Source: Nocardia cyriacigeorgica (GTDB taxonomy: Bacteria; Actinomycetota; Actinomycetes; Mycobacteriales; Mycobacteriaceae). From it: DNA of 49,479 nucleotides. The notes beneath the pieces are model-generated. The model was not told the origin of the DNA, did not search any database, and worked only from the letters and a program-made list of their open reading frames with translations. The translations under genes and the position numbers were made by a program. The DNA lies in the NCBI RefSeq assembly GCF_010858045.1, contig NZ_JAAGVC010000040.1:1-49479 (forward strand), in the 5' to 3' direction. Numbering within the stretch: position 1 is the stretch's first letter; each line of letters begins with the position of its first letter. Shown here in pieces: positions 29,877 to 39,688 of the stretch.

Positions 29877-32800
29877 TTGACGATCAACGAGAGCACCACG
29901 GCCGGGACCGGATTTCGCGCACACACGAGTAGGGGCGAAGCCGACGGAACGCGATCGCCCTTGCTGGATCGTCTGCTGAACGGGGCGCCGTACGCGCTGG
30001 CGTTCGGCGGTCAGGGGGCCCGGTGGCTGGGCGAGCTCGAGGAGATCGGCCGCGACGCGGCGCTGGAACCGGAGCTCACCGCGCTGGTGAACGAGGCCGC
30101 GGCGCTGCTAGAGCCCGTTGCCGCGCAGTTGCTGGTGGTCCGGCCGATGGGCTTCGACCCGATCGGCTGGATGCTGGAAGACGAGCTGGTAGACGCCGAT
30201 CAGGGCGAGACCTCCGCGGCGCCGTCGGAGCGGGTACTGCGTTCGGCGACGGTGTCGATGCCGGGTGTGATGCTGAGCCAGCTGGCCGCGCTGCGCGCGC
30301 TCCGGTTGCAGGGGCTCGACCCGGCCGAGCACGCGCCGGTCGCGATCGTCGGGCATTCGCAGGGCAGGCTGGCGGCCTCGGCGGTGGAAGCCGGCGGCGC
30401 CCGCGACGCCGAACTGCTCGCCATCGCCCAATTGATCGGCGCCGCAGCCGGACTGGTGGCCCGCCGGCGCGGGCTGATGCCGGTGGGGCAGCGTTCGCCG
30501 ATGGTGGCGGTATCCAATGTCGATCCCGATGAGCTGCGCGCGGTCGTGGCCGAGGTGTCCGAGGGCGTGGATCCCGCGGCCGCCGCGGTGGTCTCGATCC
30601 GCAACGGTCGCAGGCGCGCGGTGCTGTCGGGCACGCCGGCGCAGCTGGAGCGGGTGCGGCTGCGGTGCGAGCAGATCCACGCCGAGCAGACCCGCGAGCG
30701 CGAGGCGAAGGTGCGTGGCGGTGCGGTGTTCGCGCCGGTCTTCGAGGACGTCGACGTCGACGTCGCATTCCACCACCCGGCGCTGGCCGACACCGTCGAC
30801 CTGGTCGCCGGCTGGGCGGGTCAGTGCGGTCTCGACACCGAACTGGCCGGCTCGCTGGCCAAGGAGATCCTCGTCGACCCGATCGACTGGGTCGCGACCG
30901 TGGACGCCGTGGTCGCCGATGGCGCGGAATGGATTCTGGACCTCGGCCCCGGCGATCTGCTGTCCCGGGTGACCGGCGGTTCGTTGAAGGGCACCGGCGT
31001 CGGCATCGTCGCCGTCGCGACTCGCGCGGGCCAGCGCAGCCTGCTGACTCCGGGCGCGGCTCCCGAGGTGGCGCAGCCGTGGTCGGCGTACGCGCCGAAG
31101 CCGGTGCGGCTGCCCAATGGCCGGATCGTGGTCGAGACCGCGTTCACCCGGTTGACCGGCCGTTCGCCGATCCTGCTCGCGGGCATGACGCCGACCACGG
31201 TGGACGCCAAGATCGTCGCCGCCGCCGCCAATGCCGGACACTGGGCCGAGCTGGCCGGTGGTGGTCAGGTCACCGAGCAGATCTTCACCGACCGGGTCGC
31301 CGAGCTGAAGACGCTGCTGCACCCGGGCCGCTCGGTGCAGTTCAACTCGCTGTTCCTGGATCCGTACCTGTGGAAGCTCCAGCTCGGTGGAAAGCGGCTG
31401 GTGCAGAAGGCTCGCGCGGCGGGCGCTCCGTTCGACGGCGTGGTGGTCACCGCCGGCATCCCGGAGCTCGAGGAAGCCGTCGCGCTGGTCGAGGAACTGA
31501 CCGAAGCCGGGATCACCCACGTGGCGTTCAAGCCGGGCACCGTGGCGCAGATCCGCGCGGTGCTCCGGATCGCCGACGAGATCCCCGGCTACCCGGTGAT
31601 CATGCACATCGAGGGCGGTCGCGCGGGCGGGCACCACTCCTGGGAAGACCTGGACGACCTGCTGCTCGAGACCTACGCCGAACTGCGTGCCCGGGACAAC
31701 GTGGTGGTCTGCGTCGGCGGCGGCATCGGCACCCCGGAGCGGGCCACCGAATACCTCACCGGCACCTGGTCGCAGCCGCACGGCTACCCGGTGATGCCGC
31801 TGGACGGCGTGCTCGTCGGCACCGCGGCCATGGCGACCCTGGAGGCCACCACGGCCCCCGAGGTCAAGCAGATGCTGGTCGACACCCCCGGCACCCCGGA
31901 CTGGGTGGGCGCGGGCACCGCCAGCGGCGGCATGGCCTCCGGCCGCAGCCAGCTCGGCGCCGACATCCATGAGATCGACAATGCCGCCTCACGCACCGGC
32001 CGCCTGCTCGACGAGGTCGCCGGTGACGCCGAGGCCGTGGCCGCGCGCCGCGAGGAGATCATCGCCGCGCTCGACGCCACCGCCAAGCCGTACTTCGGCG
32101 ACCTGGCCACCATGACCTACGCCGAATGGCTGGAGCGCTACGTCGAACTCGCCGTCGGCCTGGACCGGCGCAAGGACTTCGACTGCGGCAGCGACCTCGG
32201 CGAGGCCATCCTCGACGCCACCCGCTCGGTCTGGCTGGACATCACCTGGCGCGACCGTTTCGCGGAAATGCTGCGCCGCACCGAATCCCGGCTCAACCCC
32301 GCCGACCGCGGCGAGATCCCGACGCTGTTCACCGACGAGGATCTGGAGCGCCCGGTCGCGGCCCTGTGCGAGCTGCGCAAGCAGTACCCGGCCGTCGCCG
32401 AGACCCTGCTGCACCCGGCCGACGTGCCGTTCTTCATCTCGCTGTGCAAGACCCCCGGCAAGCCGGTGAACTTCGTGCCCGTCGTCGACGCCGACGTGCG
32501 GCGCTGGTGGCGGTCGGATTCGCTGTGGCAGGCCCATGATCCGCGCTACTCCGCCGATCAGGTGTGCATCATCCCCGGCACGGTGGCCGTCGCGGGCATC
32601 ACCCGGGTCGACGAGCCGGTGGGCGAACTGCTCGACCGCTTCGAACAGGACACGGCGTATTCGCTGGTCCGCGCCGGCGTCGTCCCGGCCCCGGTGGACG
32701 CGCGCCGCACCGCGTCGGTGACCTCGGGACCGATCGACGTGGTGCTGGCCGCCCCGGACGTCGAATGGTCCGGGCGCACCACCGTCAACCCGGTACACCG

Positions 32801-35800
32801 GCTCGGCGATCTCGGTGACTGGACCGTCGACGGACAAGGCGCGGTGCACCCGCCGACCGGCGCGACGCTGGTCGAGACCACCGGTCCGGTGGCCGAGAAC
32901 AGCTACGTCGAGCTCACCGTCCCGCTGTACGCGGGCAATGTGGTGCGCATCCGGATCACCGTGCCGGTCTCGGTGTACAACGGCGGCGCGCCGGTCGTCA
33001 CCGCCGATGACGCCGACGCCGCCATGTCCGCGCTGCTCGCGGTCGCCGCGGGCCAGGCGCTGCCCGAGGTGAAGGGCCGCGTCGCCCACGTCAACCTGGC
33101 CTGGACCCCCGATCTCATCGCCGACCACGCCGGCGTCACCGGATCCGGGCTGCCGGCCGATCTCAGCACGCTCGGCCGCACCGTGCCCGATGTCCTGGTC
33201 GGCGCCTGCTGGCCCGCGGTCTTCGCGGTGCTCGGCGCGACCCGCACCGATACCGCGGACTCGGTGATCGAGGGCATGCTCGACCTGGTGCACCTCGATC
33301 ACCAGATCGAGCTGCTGCGCGAACTGCCAGGCGACACCAGCATTCTGGTGGTGCGCGCGGAATCGACGTCGGTGCTCGACACCGATATGGGCCGCGTGGT
33401 CGAAGTGCGGGTCACCGTCGGCGAGATGCGCGATCAGGGCCTCGACGTGGTGCCGCTGGCCGAGCTGACCGAGCGGTTCGCCATCCGGGGCCGCAACGGC
33501 TCCGGCGAGCTGTCGGATCCGCCGCGCGCGGCCGGCACGCTGTCCGAACAGGCCACCGACACCCCGCGGCGCCGCCGCCGTGACGTCACCATCGTCGCGC
33601 CGCGCACCATGGCCGCGTTCGCCGCCGTCTCCGGCGATCACAACCCCATCCACACCAGCGAGGCCGCCGCCAAACTGGCCGGACTCGGCAGCCCGATCGT
33701 GCACGGGATGTGGCTGTCGGCCGCCGCCCAGCACGCGGTGTCGGCAGTCGATCCGCAGAGTTCGGTGCCCGCACGCACGCTGACCGCCTGGACCACCCGG
33801 TTCCTGGGCATGGTTCGCCCCGGCGCGGAGATAGACGTGCGCGTCGAGCGGGTCGCGGTGGATCAGGGCAGCGAGATCGTCGAGGTGTCCTGCCGCACCG
33901 GCGGCGACCTGGTGATGACGGCGACCGGCCGCACCGCCGCCCCCAAGACCGTCTACGCCTTCCCGGGTCAGGGCATCCAGCGCAAGGGCATGGGCCTGGA
34001 CGCGCGCTCGCGGTCCAAGGCCGCCAAGGAGATCTGGGATCGGGCCGACAAGCACACCCGCGCCGCGCTCGGCTTCTCCATCCTGGCCGTGGTGCGGGAC
34101 AACCCGACCTACCTGAAGGCGCGCGGCGTCGAGCACCGGCACCCCGACGGCGTGCTGCACCTGACCCAGTTCACCCAGGTCGCGATGGCCACCCTCGGGG
34201 TGGCGCAGGTGGCCGAGCTGCGTGAGGCCGGCGCCTTCGTCGAGGGCGCCTACCTGGCCGGGCATTCGGTCGGTGAGTACAACGCGCTCGCCGCGGTGGC
34301 CGGAGTGCTGCCGCTGGAGGCCGTGCTCGAGGTGGTGTTCCAGCGCGGTTCGGCCATGCACGAGCTGGTGCCGCGTGATGCCAAGGGCCGCAGCGATTAC
34401 CGGATGGCCGCGATCCGGCCCTCGCAGTTCGGGCTGCCGGACGACGAGGTCGTCGGGTTCGTCTCGGGTATGTCCGAGCAGACGGGTGAGTTCCTCGAGG
34501 TCGTCAACCTGAACCTGCGTGGCTCGCAGTACGCGATCGCGGGCACGGTGGCCGGGCTCGAGCATCTCGAGGCCGAAATCGACCGTCGCCGCGCCGAATT
34601 CGGCGGCAAGCGCGCGTTCATCCTGGTGCCTGGCATCGACGTCCCGTTCCACTCCACGGTGCTGCGCGAGGGTGTGCCCGAGTTCCGGCACAAGCTCGAA
34701 CAGCTGCTGCCGGAGAACCTGCATCCGGAGGTGCTGGTCGGGCGCTACATCCCGAACCTGGTGCCCAAGCCGTTCTCGCTGGAGCGCGAATTCATCGCCG
34801 AGATCGCCGATCTGGTGCCCTCGGAGCCGCTGGCCGCGGTGCTGGCCGACTTCGACTCCTGGTCGCAGCGGCCGACCGAACTGTGCCGCGTGGTGCTGAT
34901 CGAGCTGCTGGCCTGGCAGTTCGCCAGCCCGGTGCGCTGGATCGAGACCCAGGACCTGCTGTTCACCGATACCGCGCACGGCGGGCTCGGAGTGGAGCGG
35001 TTCGTGGAGATCGGCCTCGGCGCGACGCCGACGGTGGCGAACCTGGCGAGCCAGACCCTGAAGCTGCCGGCCTTCGGTACCACCACCGTCGAGGTGCTCA
35101 ATATCGAGCGCGAGGCCGGCATCGTGTACTCCACCGACACCGATCCGGCGCCGGTCGACGAGCCCGAAGAGGCACCGGCCGAAACCGCCTCCGCCGCACC
35201 GGCACCCGCTGCGGCGCCGACTCCGGCCGCCGCACCGGCCGCCTCGGGCGGACCGCGCCCGGACGACATCGCCTTCACCGCCGCCGACGCCACCCGCGTG
35301 CTGATCGCACTGTGGACCAAGCTGCGCATCGACCAGATCGGTCCGGTCGACACCATCGAAGGCCTGTGCGACGGCGTGTCCTCCCGGCGCAACCAGCTGC
35401 TGGTCGACCTCGGCGCTGAGCTCTCGCTCGGTGCCATCGACGGTGCCGCGGACGCCGATATGGGCGCGCTGTCGGCCACCGTCGACCGGCTCGCCCGCAC
35501 TTACAAGCCGTTCGGCTCGGTGCTGTCGGACGCCATCGGCGATCACCTGCGCAAGGTGTTCGGCCCCTCCGGTAAGCGGCCGGCGGCCATCGCCGAGCGG
35601 GTCAAGAAGGTCTGGGAACTCGGTGACGGCTGGGCCAGCCACGTCACCGCCGAGGTCTCGCTCGGCACCCGCGAGGGCGCCAGCGTGCGCGGCGGCGATC
35701 TCGGCGGATTGGTCTCCGGTGCGCTGTCCGACGCCGCCTCGGTGGACGCCGCCATCGACGCCGCCGTGCAGGCCGTCGCCGCGCGCCGCGGCATCTCGGT

Positions 35801-38800
35801 GGCGCTTCCCGCGACCGGCGGTGGCGGCGGCGCGACGGTGGACGCCGCCGCGCTCGGCGAGTTCACCGAGCAGATCACCGGCCGCGACGGCGTGCTGGCC
35901 TCGGCCGCGCGCCTGGTGCTCGAGCAGCTCGGCCTCAGCGAGGAGATCTCCGCGCCGGAGGCCACCGAGGACGGCCTTGTCGATCTGGTGTCGGCCGAGC
36001 TGGGTTCGGATTGGCCGCGCCTGGTCGCCCCCGCGTTCGATGCCCGCAAGGCGGTGCTGATCGACGACCGCTGGGCCACCGCGCGCGAGGATCTGGCCCG
36101 GCTGTGGCTGGCCGAGGACTCCGAGACCGCCAAGCAGCCGGTGGACGGTTTCGCCGGCGCCGGGGAAGCCGTTGCCGCCCAGGCGAAGTGGTGGCGTCAG
36201 CGGGCCATGCACGAAGCGCGTTCGGTGCTGGCCGGCCACTACGAGCGGATCGCGACGGCCGCGCTGAGCACCGAGGAACCGGGCCTGTGGTCGGCCGACG
36301 TCGCCGTGGTCACCGGTGCGAGCAAGGGCTCCATCGCCGCCGCGGTCACCGGGCGCCTGCTCGGTGGGGGCGCGACGGTCGTGGTCACCACCTCCGGCCT
36401 GGACGACAACCGGCTCGCCTTCTACCGCGAGCTCTACCGCGCCAACGCCCGCAACGGCGCCGCCCTGTGGGTGGTGCCTGCGAACATGGCCTCCTACACC
36501 GATATCGACGCGCTGATCGAATGGGTCGGCACCGAGCAGGTGCAGACCGCGGGCGGCGCCAAGATCAAGGTGAAGGACGCGCTCACCCCGACGCTGCTGT
36601 TCCCGTTCGCGGCCCCGCGCGTGGCGGGCGATCTCTCCGACGCCGGCGCCCGCGCCGAAATGGAGATGCGGGTGCTGCTGTGGTCGGTGGAGCGGTTGAT
36701 CGGCGGGCTGTCCAAGCTCGGCGCCGACCACGATGTGGACGCGAAACTGCATGTGGTGCTTCCGGGTTCGCCCAACCGCGGCCTGTTCGGCGGCGACGGC
36801 GCCTACGGCGAGGCCAAGGCCGCGCTGGACGCGGTGGTCGCCAAGTGGCGGGCGGAGAAGTCGTGGTCGAGCCGGGTCACCCTGGTGCACGCGCTGATCG
36901 GCTGGGTTCGCGGCACCGGCCTGATGGGCCACAACGACCCGATGGTCGAGGCGGTCGAGAAGGCAGGCGTGCAGACCTGGTCCACCGCCGAGATGGCCGA
37001 CGAGCTGCTCAAATGGGCCACGTCCCGGGCGCGCGCGGTCACCGCGGACGGCCCGCAGCAGATCGACCTGACCGGCGGTCTCGCCCGCGCCAAGCTCGAC
37101 CTGCCCGCGCTGGCCAAGCAGGCCGCCGAAGCCGAGCAGGCCGTCGCGGACGACGCGGAAGCCGAGCAGGCGCAGCTGATTCCGGCGCTGCCCGCTCCGC
37201 CGACGCTGACCTCCGCGCTTCCGGTGCCCGAATGGGGACAGGTGACGGCTGATCTCACCGATATGGTCGTGATCGTCGGCGCCGGTGAGCTCGGACCGTA
37301 CGGTTCGGCGCGCACCCGCTTCGAGATGGAGGTCTCCGACGAGCTGTCGGCGGCGGGCGTGCTGGAGCTGGCCTGGACCACCGGCATGGTGACCTGGGAG
37401 AACGAGCCCAAGCCCGGCTGGTACGACACCGAAACCGGTGACTACGTGCCCGAATCCGAGCTGGCCGAGAAGTACCACGACGCCGTGGTCGAACGCTGCG
37501 GCATCCGCCGCTACGAAGACGACGGCGCCATGATCGACAACACCAGCCCGCTGATGACCTCGGTGTTCCTCGATCAGGACCTGTCGTTCACCGTCGGCAG
37601 CGAGGCCGAGGCCCGAGCCTTCCACGCCGCCGACCCCGAGCACACGGTGATCACCCCCGTCGCCGAATCGGGCGACTGGACGGTGACCCGCAAGGCGGGC
37701 ACCGAGATCCGGGTGCCGCGCAAGGCCAAGCTCTCGCGCACCGTCGGCGGCCAGATCCCCACCGGCTGGGATCCGACCGTCTGGGGCATCTCCGCCGATA
37801 TGGCGTCCTCGGTGGACCGGGTGGCGCTGTGGAACATCGCCTGCACCGTCGATGCGTTCGTCGGCTCCGGGTTCAGCCCGGCCGAGCTGATGAGCTGGGT
37901 GCACCCGAGCCTGGTGGCCAACACCCAGGGCACCGGCATGGGTGGCATGTCCTCGATGCGCTCGCTCTACGTCGACAACCTGCTCGGCGAGCCGCGTCCG
38001 AACGACATCCTGCAAGAGGCGCTGCCGAACGTGGCGCTGGCACATGTGGTGCAGTCCTACGTCGGCAGCTACGGCGCGATGGTGCACCCGGTGGCGGCGT
38101 GCGCGACCGCGGCGGTGTCGGTGGAGGAAGGCGTCGACAAGATCAAGCTCGGTAAGGCCGAGGTGGTCGTGGCCGGCGGCTTCGACGATCTCGGTATCGA
38201 GGGCATCGTCGGCTTCGGCGACATGTCGGCCACCGCGGATTCGGCGGCCATGAGCGCCAAGGGCATCAGCGACCGCTACTTCTCCCGCGCCAACGACCGC
38301 CGCCGCGGCGGCTTCGTGGAATCGCAAGGCGGTGGCACGGTGCTGCTGGCGCGCGGCGACATCGCGGTCGAACTCGGCCTTCCGGTGCTCGGCGTGGTGG
38401 CCTACGCGCAGTCCTTCGCCGACGGCGTGCACACCTCCATCCCGGCGCCGGGACTCGGTGCGCTCGGCGCGGGCCGGGGCGGGCGGGAATCCCGGTTCGC
38501 CGCCGAACTGCGCAAGCTCGGCGTCGGCGCGGACGACATCGCGGTGATCTCCAAGCACGACACCTCCACCGCGGCCAACGATCCGAACGAATCGGAACTG
38601 CACGAACGCCTCGCCGAGGCGATCGGCCGCTCCGACGGCGCACCGCTGTTCGTCATCTCGCAGAAGAGCCTGACCGGGCACGCCAAGGGCGGCGCGGCCG
38701 CGTTCCAGCTGATCGGCCTGTGCCAGGTGCTGGAAAACGGTGTGGTGCCGCCGAACCGGAGCCTGGACTGCGTCGACGAGAAGATGCGCGAATACCCGCA

Positions 38801-39230
38801 CCTGGTGTGGGTGCGCGAGGCGCTGCGCTTCGGCGAGCGTTTCCCGCTGAAGGCGGGTCTGGTGACCTCGCTCGGCTTCGGGCACGTGTCCGGGCTGCTC
38901 GCGGTGGTGCATCCGGAGGCGTTCATCCAGGCGATCGACCCGGACCAGCGCGAGGACTACCAGCGCCGGGCACAGCAGCGTCAGCTCGCCGGACGTCAGC
39001 GCTTCGTGGAGGCCATGTGCGGTGGCGCCCCGCTCTACGAGCGGCCGGCCGACCGTCGGCTCGGCGGCGACGGCACTCCCGCGGCGCAGGTGCGCGGGCT
39101 CGAAGCGGGCGTGCTGCTCTCGGGTGAGGCCAGGCTCGGCGCGGACGGTGTGTACCGGATCGGTGGACGTGGTTGTGAGACCGGGCAACTCGTCGACGGT
39201 TCCGGCACCGCGAGGCGTGCCACGCCGTAG
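29877..39230 (+). CDS. fas: Type I fatty acid synthase
   Basis: A 3117-residue multifunctional enzyme that makes acyl-CoAs from acetyl- and malonyl-CoA in the cytosol and supplies primers for mycolate-type lipids. Domain order matches mycobacterial FAS-I. Acetyltransferase: GHSQG near residue 159. Enoyl reductase: LLAGMTPTTVDAK near 434. MaoC-type dehydratase: SGDHNPIHTSEAA near 1250. Malonyl/palmitoyl transferase: GHSVGEY near 1461. An Ala/Pro linker follows, then ACP with its phosphopantetheine serine at GVSSRR near 1835. Ketoreductase: VVTGASKGSIAA near 2142. Ketosynthase: Cys2742 in AACATAAVS, SKHDTST, and TGHAKGGAA near 2930. TTG at 29877 is the chosen start: AAGGAAG lies 10 nt upstream and translation then opens with a TINES sequence like the mycobacterial MTIHE start. 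A GTG at 29811 would add 22 Arg-rich residues. acpS follows by 11 bp. Confidence 0.97.
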   Translation: MTINESTTAGTGFRAHTSRGEADGTRSPLLDRLLNGAPYALAFGGQGARWLGELEEIGRDAALEPELTALVNEAAALLEPVAAQLLVVRPMGFDPIGWMLEDELVDADQGETSAAPSERVLRSATVSMPGVMLSQLAALRALRLQGLDPAEHAPVAIVGHSQGRLAASAVEAGGARDAELLAIAQLIGAAAGLVARRRGLMPVGQRSPMVAVSNVDPDELRAVVAEVSEGVDPAAAAVVSIRNGRRRAVLSGTPAQLERVRLRCEQIHAEQTREREAKVRGGAVFAPVFEDVDVDVAFHHPALADTVDLVAGWAGQCGLDTELAGSLAKEILVDPIDWVATVDAVVADGAEWILDLGPGDLLSRVTGGSLKGTGVGIVAVATRAGQRSLLTPGAAPEVAQPWSAYAPKPVRLPNGRIVVETAFTRLTGRSPILLAGMTPTTVDAKIVAAAANAGHWAELAGGGQVTEQIFTDRVAELKTLLHPGRSVQFNSLFLDPYLWKLQLGGKRLVQKARAAGAPFDGVVVTAGIPELEEAVALVEELTEAGITHVAFKPGTVAQIRAVLRIADEIPGYPVIMHIEGGRAGGHHSWEDLDDLLLETYAELRARDNVVVCVGGGIGTPERATEYLTGTWSQPHGYPVMPLDGVLVGTAAMATLEATTAPEVKQMLVDTPGTPDWVGAGTASGGMASGRSQLGADIHEIDNAASRTGRLLDEVAGDAEAVAARREEIIAALDATAKPYFGDLATMTYAEWLERYVELAVGLDRRKDFDCGSDLGEAILDATRSVWLDITWRDRFAEMLRRTESRLNPADRGEIPTLFTDEDLERPVAALCELRKQYPAVAETLLHPADVPFFISLCKTPGKPVNFVPVVDADVRRWWRSDSLWQAHDPRYSADQVCIIPGTVAVAGITRVDEPVGELLDRFEQDTAYSLVRAGVVPAPVDARRTASVTSGPIDVVLAAPDVEWSGRTTVNPVHRLGDLGDWTVDGQGAVHPPTGATLVETTGPVAENSYVELTVPLYAGNVVRIRITVPVSVYNGGAPVVTADDADAAMSALLAVAAGQALPEVKGRVAHVNLAWTPDLIADHAGVTGSGLPADLSTLGRTVPDVLVGACWPAVFAVLGATRTDTADSVIEGMLDLVHLDHQIELLRELPGDTSILVVRAESTSVLDTDMGRVVEVRVTVGEMRDQGLDVVPLAELTERFAIRGRNGSGELSDPPRAAGTLSEQATDTPRRRRRDVTIVAPRTMAAFAAVSGDHNPIHTSEAAAKLAGLGSPIVHGMWLSAAAQHAVSAVDPQSSVPARTLTAWTTRFLGMVRPGAEIDVRVERVAVDQGSEIVEVSCRTGGDLVMTATGRTAAPKTVYAFPGQGIQRKGMGLDARSRSKAAKEIWDRADKHTRAALGFSILAVVRDNPTYLKARGVEHRHPDGVLHLTQFTQVAMATLGVAQVAELREAGAFVEGAYLAGHSVGEYNALAAVAGVLPLEAVLEVVFQRGSAMHELVPRDAKGRSDYRMAAIRPSQFGLPDDEVVGFVSGMSEQTGEFLEVVNLNLRGSQYAIAGTVAGLEHLEAEIDRRRAEFGGKRAFILVPGIDVPFHSTVLREGVPEFRHKLEQLLPENLHPEVLVGRYIPNLVPKPFSLEREFIAEIADLVPSEPLAAVLADFDSWSQRPTELCRVVLIELLAWQFASPVRWIETQDLLFTDTAHGGLGVERFVEIGLGATPTVANLASQTLKLPAFGTTTVEVLNIEREAGIVYSTDTDPAPVDEPEEAPAETASAAPAPAAAPTPAAAPAASGGPRPDDIAFTAADATRVLIALWTKLRIDQIGPVDTIEGLCDGVSSRRNQLLVDLGAELSLGAIDGAADADMGALSATVDRLARTYKPFGSVLSDAIGDHLRKVFGPSGKRPAAIAERVKKVWELGDGWASHVTAEVSLGTREGASVRGGDLGGLVSGALSDAASVDAAIDAAVQAVAARRGISVALPATGGGGGATVDAAALGEFTEQITGRDGVLASAARLVLEQLGLSEEISAPEATEDGLVDLVSAELGSDWPRLVAPAFDARKAVLIDDRWATAREDLARLWLAEDSETAKQPVDGFAGAGEAVAAQAKWWRQRAMHEARSVLAGHYERIATAALSTEEPGLWSADVAVVTGASKGSIAAAVTGRLLGGGATVVVTTSGLDDNRLAFYRELYRANARNGAALWVVPANMASYTDIDALIEWVGTEQVQTAGGAKIKVKDALTPTLLFPFAAPRVAGDLSDAGARAEMEMRVLLWSVERLIGGLSKLGADHDVDAKLHVVLPGSPNRGLFGGDGAYGEAKAALDAVVAKWRAEKSWSSRVTLVHALIGWVRGTGLMGHNDPMVEAVEKAGVQTWSTAEMADELLKWATSRARAVTADGPQQIDLTGGLARAKLDLPALAKQAAEAEQAVADDAEAEQAQLIPALPAPPTLTSALPVPEWGQVTADLTDMVVIVGAGELGPYGSARTRFEMEVSDELSAAGVLELAWTTGMVTWENEPKPGWYDTETGDYVPESELAEKYHDAVVERCGIRRYEDDGAMIDNTSPLMTSVFLDQDLSFTVGSEAEARAFHAADPEHTVITPVAESGDWTVTRKAGTEIRVPRKAKLSRTVGGQIPTGWDPTVWGISADMASSVDRVALWNIACTVDAFVGSGFSPAELMSWVHPSLVANTQGTGMGGMSSMRSLYVDNLLGEPRPNDILQEALPNVALAHVVQSYVGSYGAMVHPVAACATAAVSVEEGVDKIKLGKAEVVVAGGFDDLGIEGIVGFGDMSATADSAAMSAKGISDRYFSRANDRRRGGFVESQGGGTVLLARGDIAVELGLPVLGVVAYAQSFADGVHTSIPAPGLGALGAGRGGRESRFAAELRKLGVGADDIAVISKHDTSTAANDPNESELHERLAEAIGRSDGAPLFVISQKSLTGHAKGGAAAFQLIGLCQVLENGVVPPNRSLDCVDEKMREYPHLVWVREALRFGERFPLKAGLVTSLGFGHVSGLLAVVHPEAFIQAIDPDQREDYQRRAQQRQLAGRQRFVEAMCGGAPLYERPADRRLGGDGTPAAQVRGLEAGVLLSGEARLGADGVYRIGGRGCETGQLVDGSGTARRATP

Positions 39231-39241
39231 GCTGCGCCACT

Positions 39242-39679
39242 GTGACCATCCTCGGAATCGGCTTGGACCTGGTAACCATCTCCGAGTTCGCCGAACAGCT
39301 GCAACGGTCCGGGACGACCATGCTCAGGGAGAGCTTCACCGCTGGTGAGCGGCGCTACTGCCAGAGCAAAGGCACCGACCCGGCCCGCAGCTACGCGGCG
39401 CGATGGGCGGCGAAGGAGGCGGTGCTCAAAGCCTGGGCATCGTCTCGCTTCGCGCGCCGCCCGCAGATCGGGGACAACCCGTATCCGCTGATCGAGGTGG
39501 TCAACGACGCCTGGGGCAGGCCGAGCATCAAGTTGCACGGCCTGGCCGCGGAATTCCTGCCCCGGGCGCGGGTGCACCTGTCGCTGACCCATGACGGCGA
39601 TACCGCCGCGGCGATGGTGGTGCTGGAAGATCCGGGCGAGCTGGCCGATCTCATCGAGGGCCGGGTGCCGGAGAGCTGA
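39242..39679 (+). CDS. acpS: Holo-[acyl-carrier-protein] synthase
   Basis: A 145-residue phosphopantetheinyl transferase that loads the 4'-phosphopantetheine arm of CoA onto the ACP domain of FAS-I. The Mg-binding Asp9 in GIGLDLV and Glu59 in WAAKEAVLKA are present, with the C-terminal HLSLTHDGDTA block. GTG at 39242 lies 11 bp after the fas stop, giving the conserved fas-acpS operon of Mycobacteriales. The C-terminus has a short extra tail (EDPGELADLIEGRVPES). Its stop codon lies inside a palindrome shared with the convergent TetR gene. Confidence 0.97.
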   Translation: MTILGIGLDLVTISEFAEQLQRSGTTMLRESFTAGERRYCQSKGTDPARSYAARWAAKEAVLKAWASSRFARRPQIGDNPYPLIEVVNDAWGRPSIKLHGLAAEFLPRARVHLSLTHDGDTAAAMVVLEDPGELADLIEGRVPES

Positions 39680-39688
39680 TCAGCTCTC
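39671..39688. terminator. 18-bp palindrome holding both convergent stop codons
   Basis: GAGAGCTGATCAGCTCTC is a perfect 18-bp palindrome with no loop. Its centre falls between the last base of the acpS TGA (39677-39679) and the last base of the TetR TGA (39680-39682 on the minus strand). Each protein ends in Glu-Ser as a result. It may act as a bidirectional transcription end or simply as a compact gene boundary; without a loop the RNA hairpin would lose its central pairs. Confidence 0.6.

Noticed and set aside
31989..39188. A 2399-residue open frame on the minus strand
   Set aside because: It is exactly antisense to fas, has an Arg/His/Gly/Asp-rich composition with no domain, and arises from the high-GC codon pattern of the real gene.
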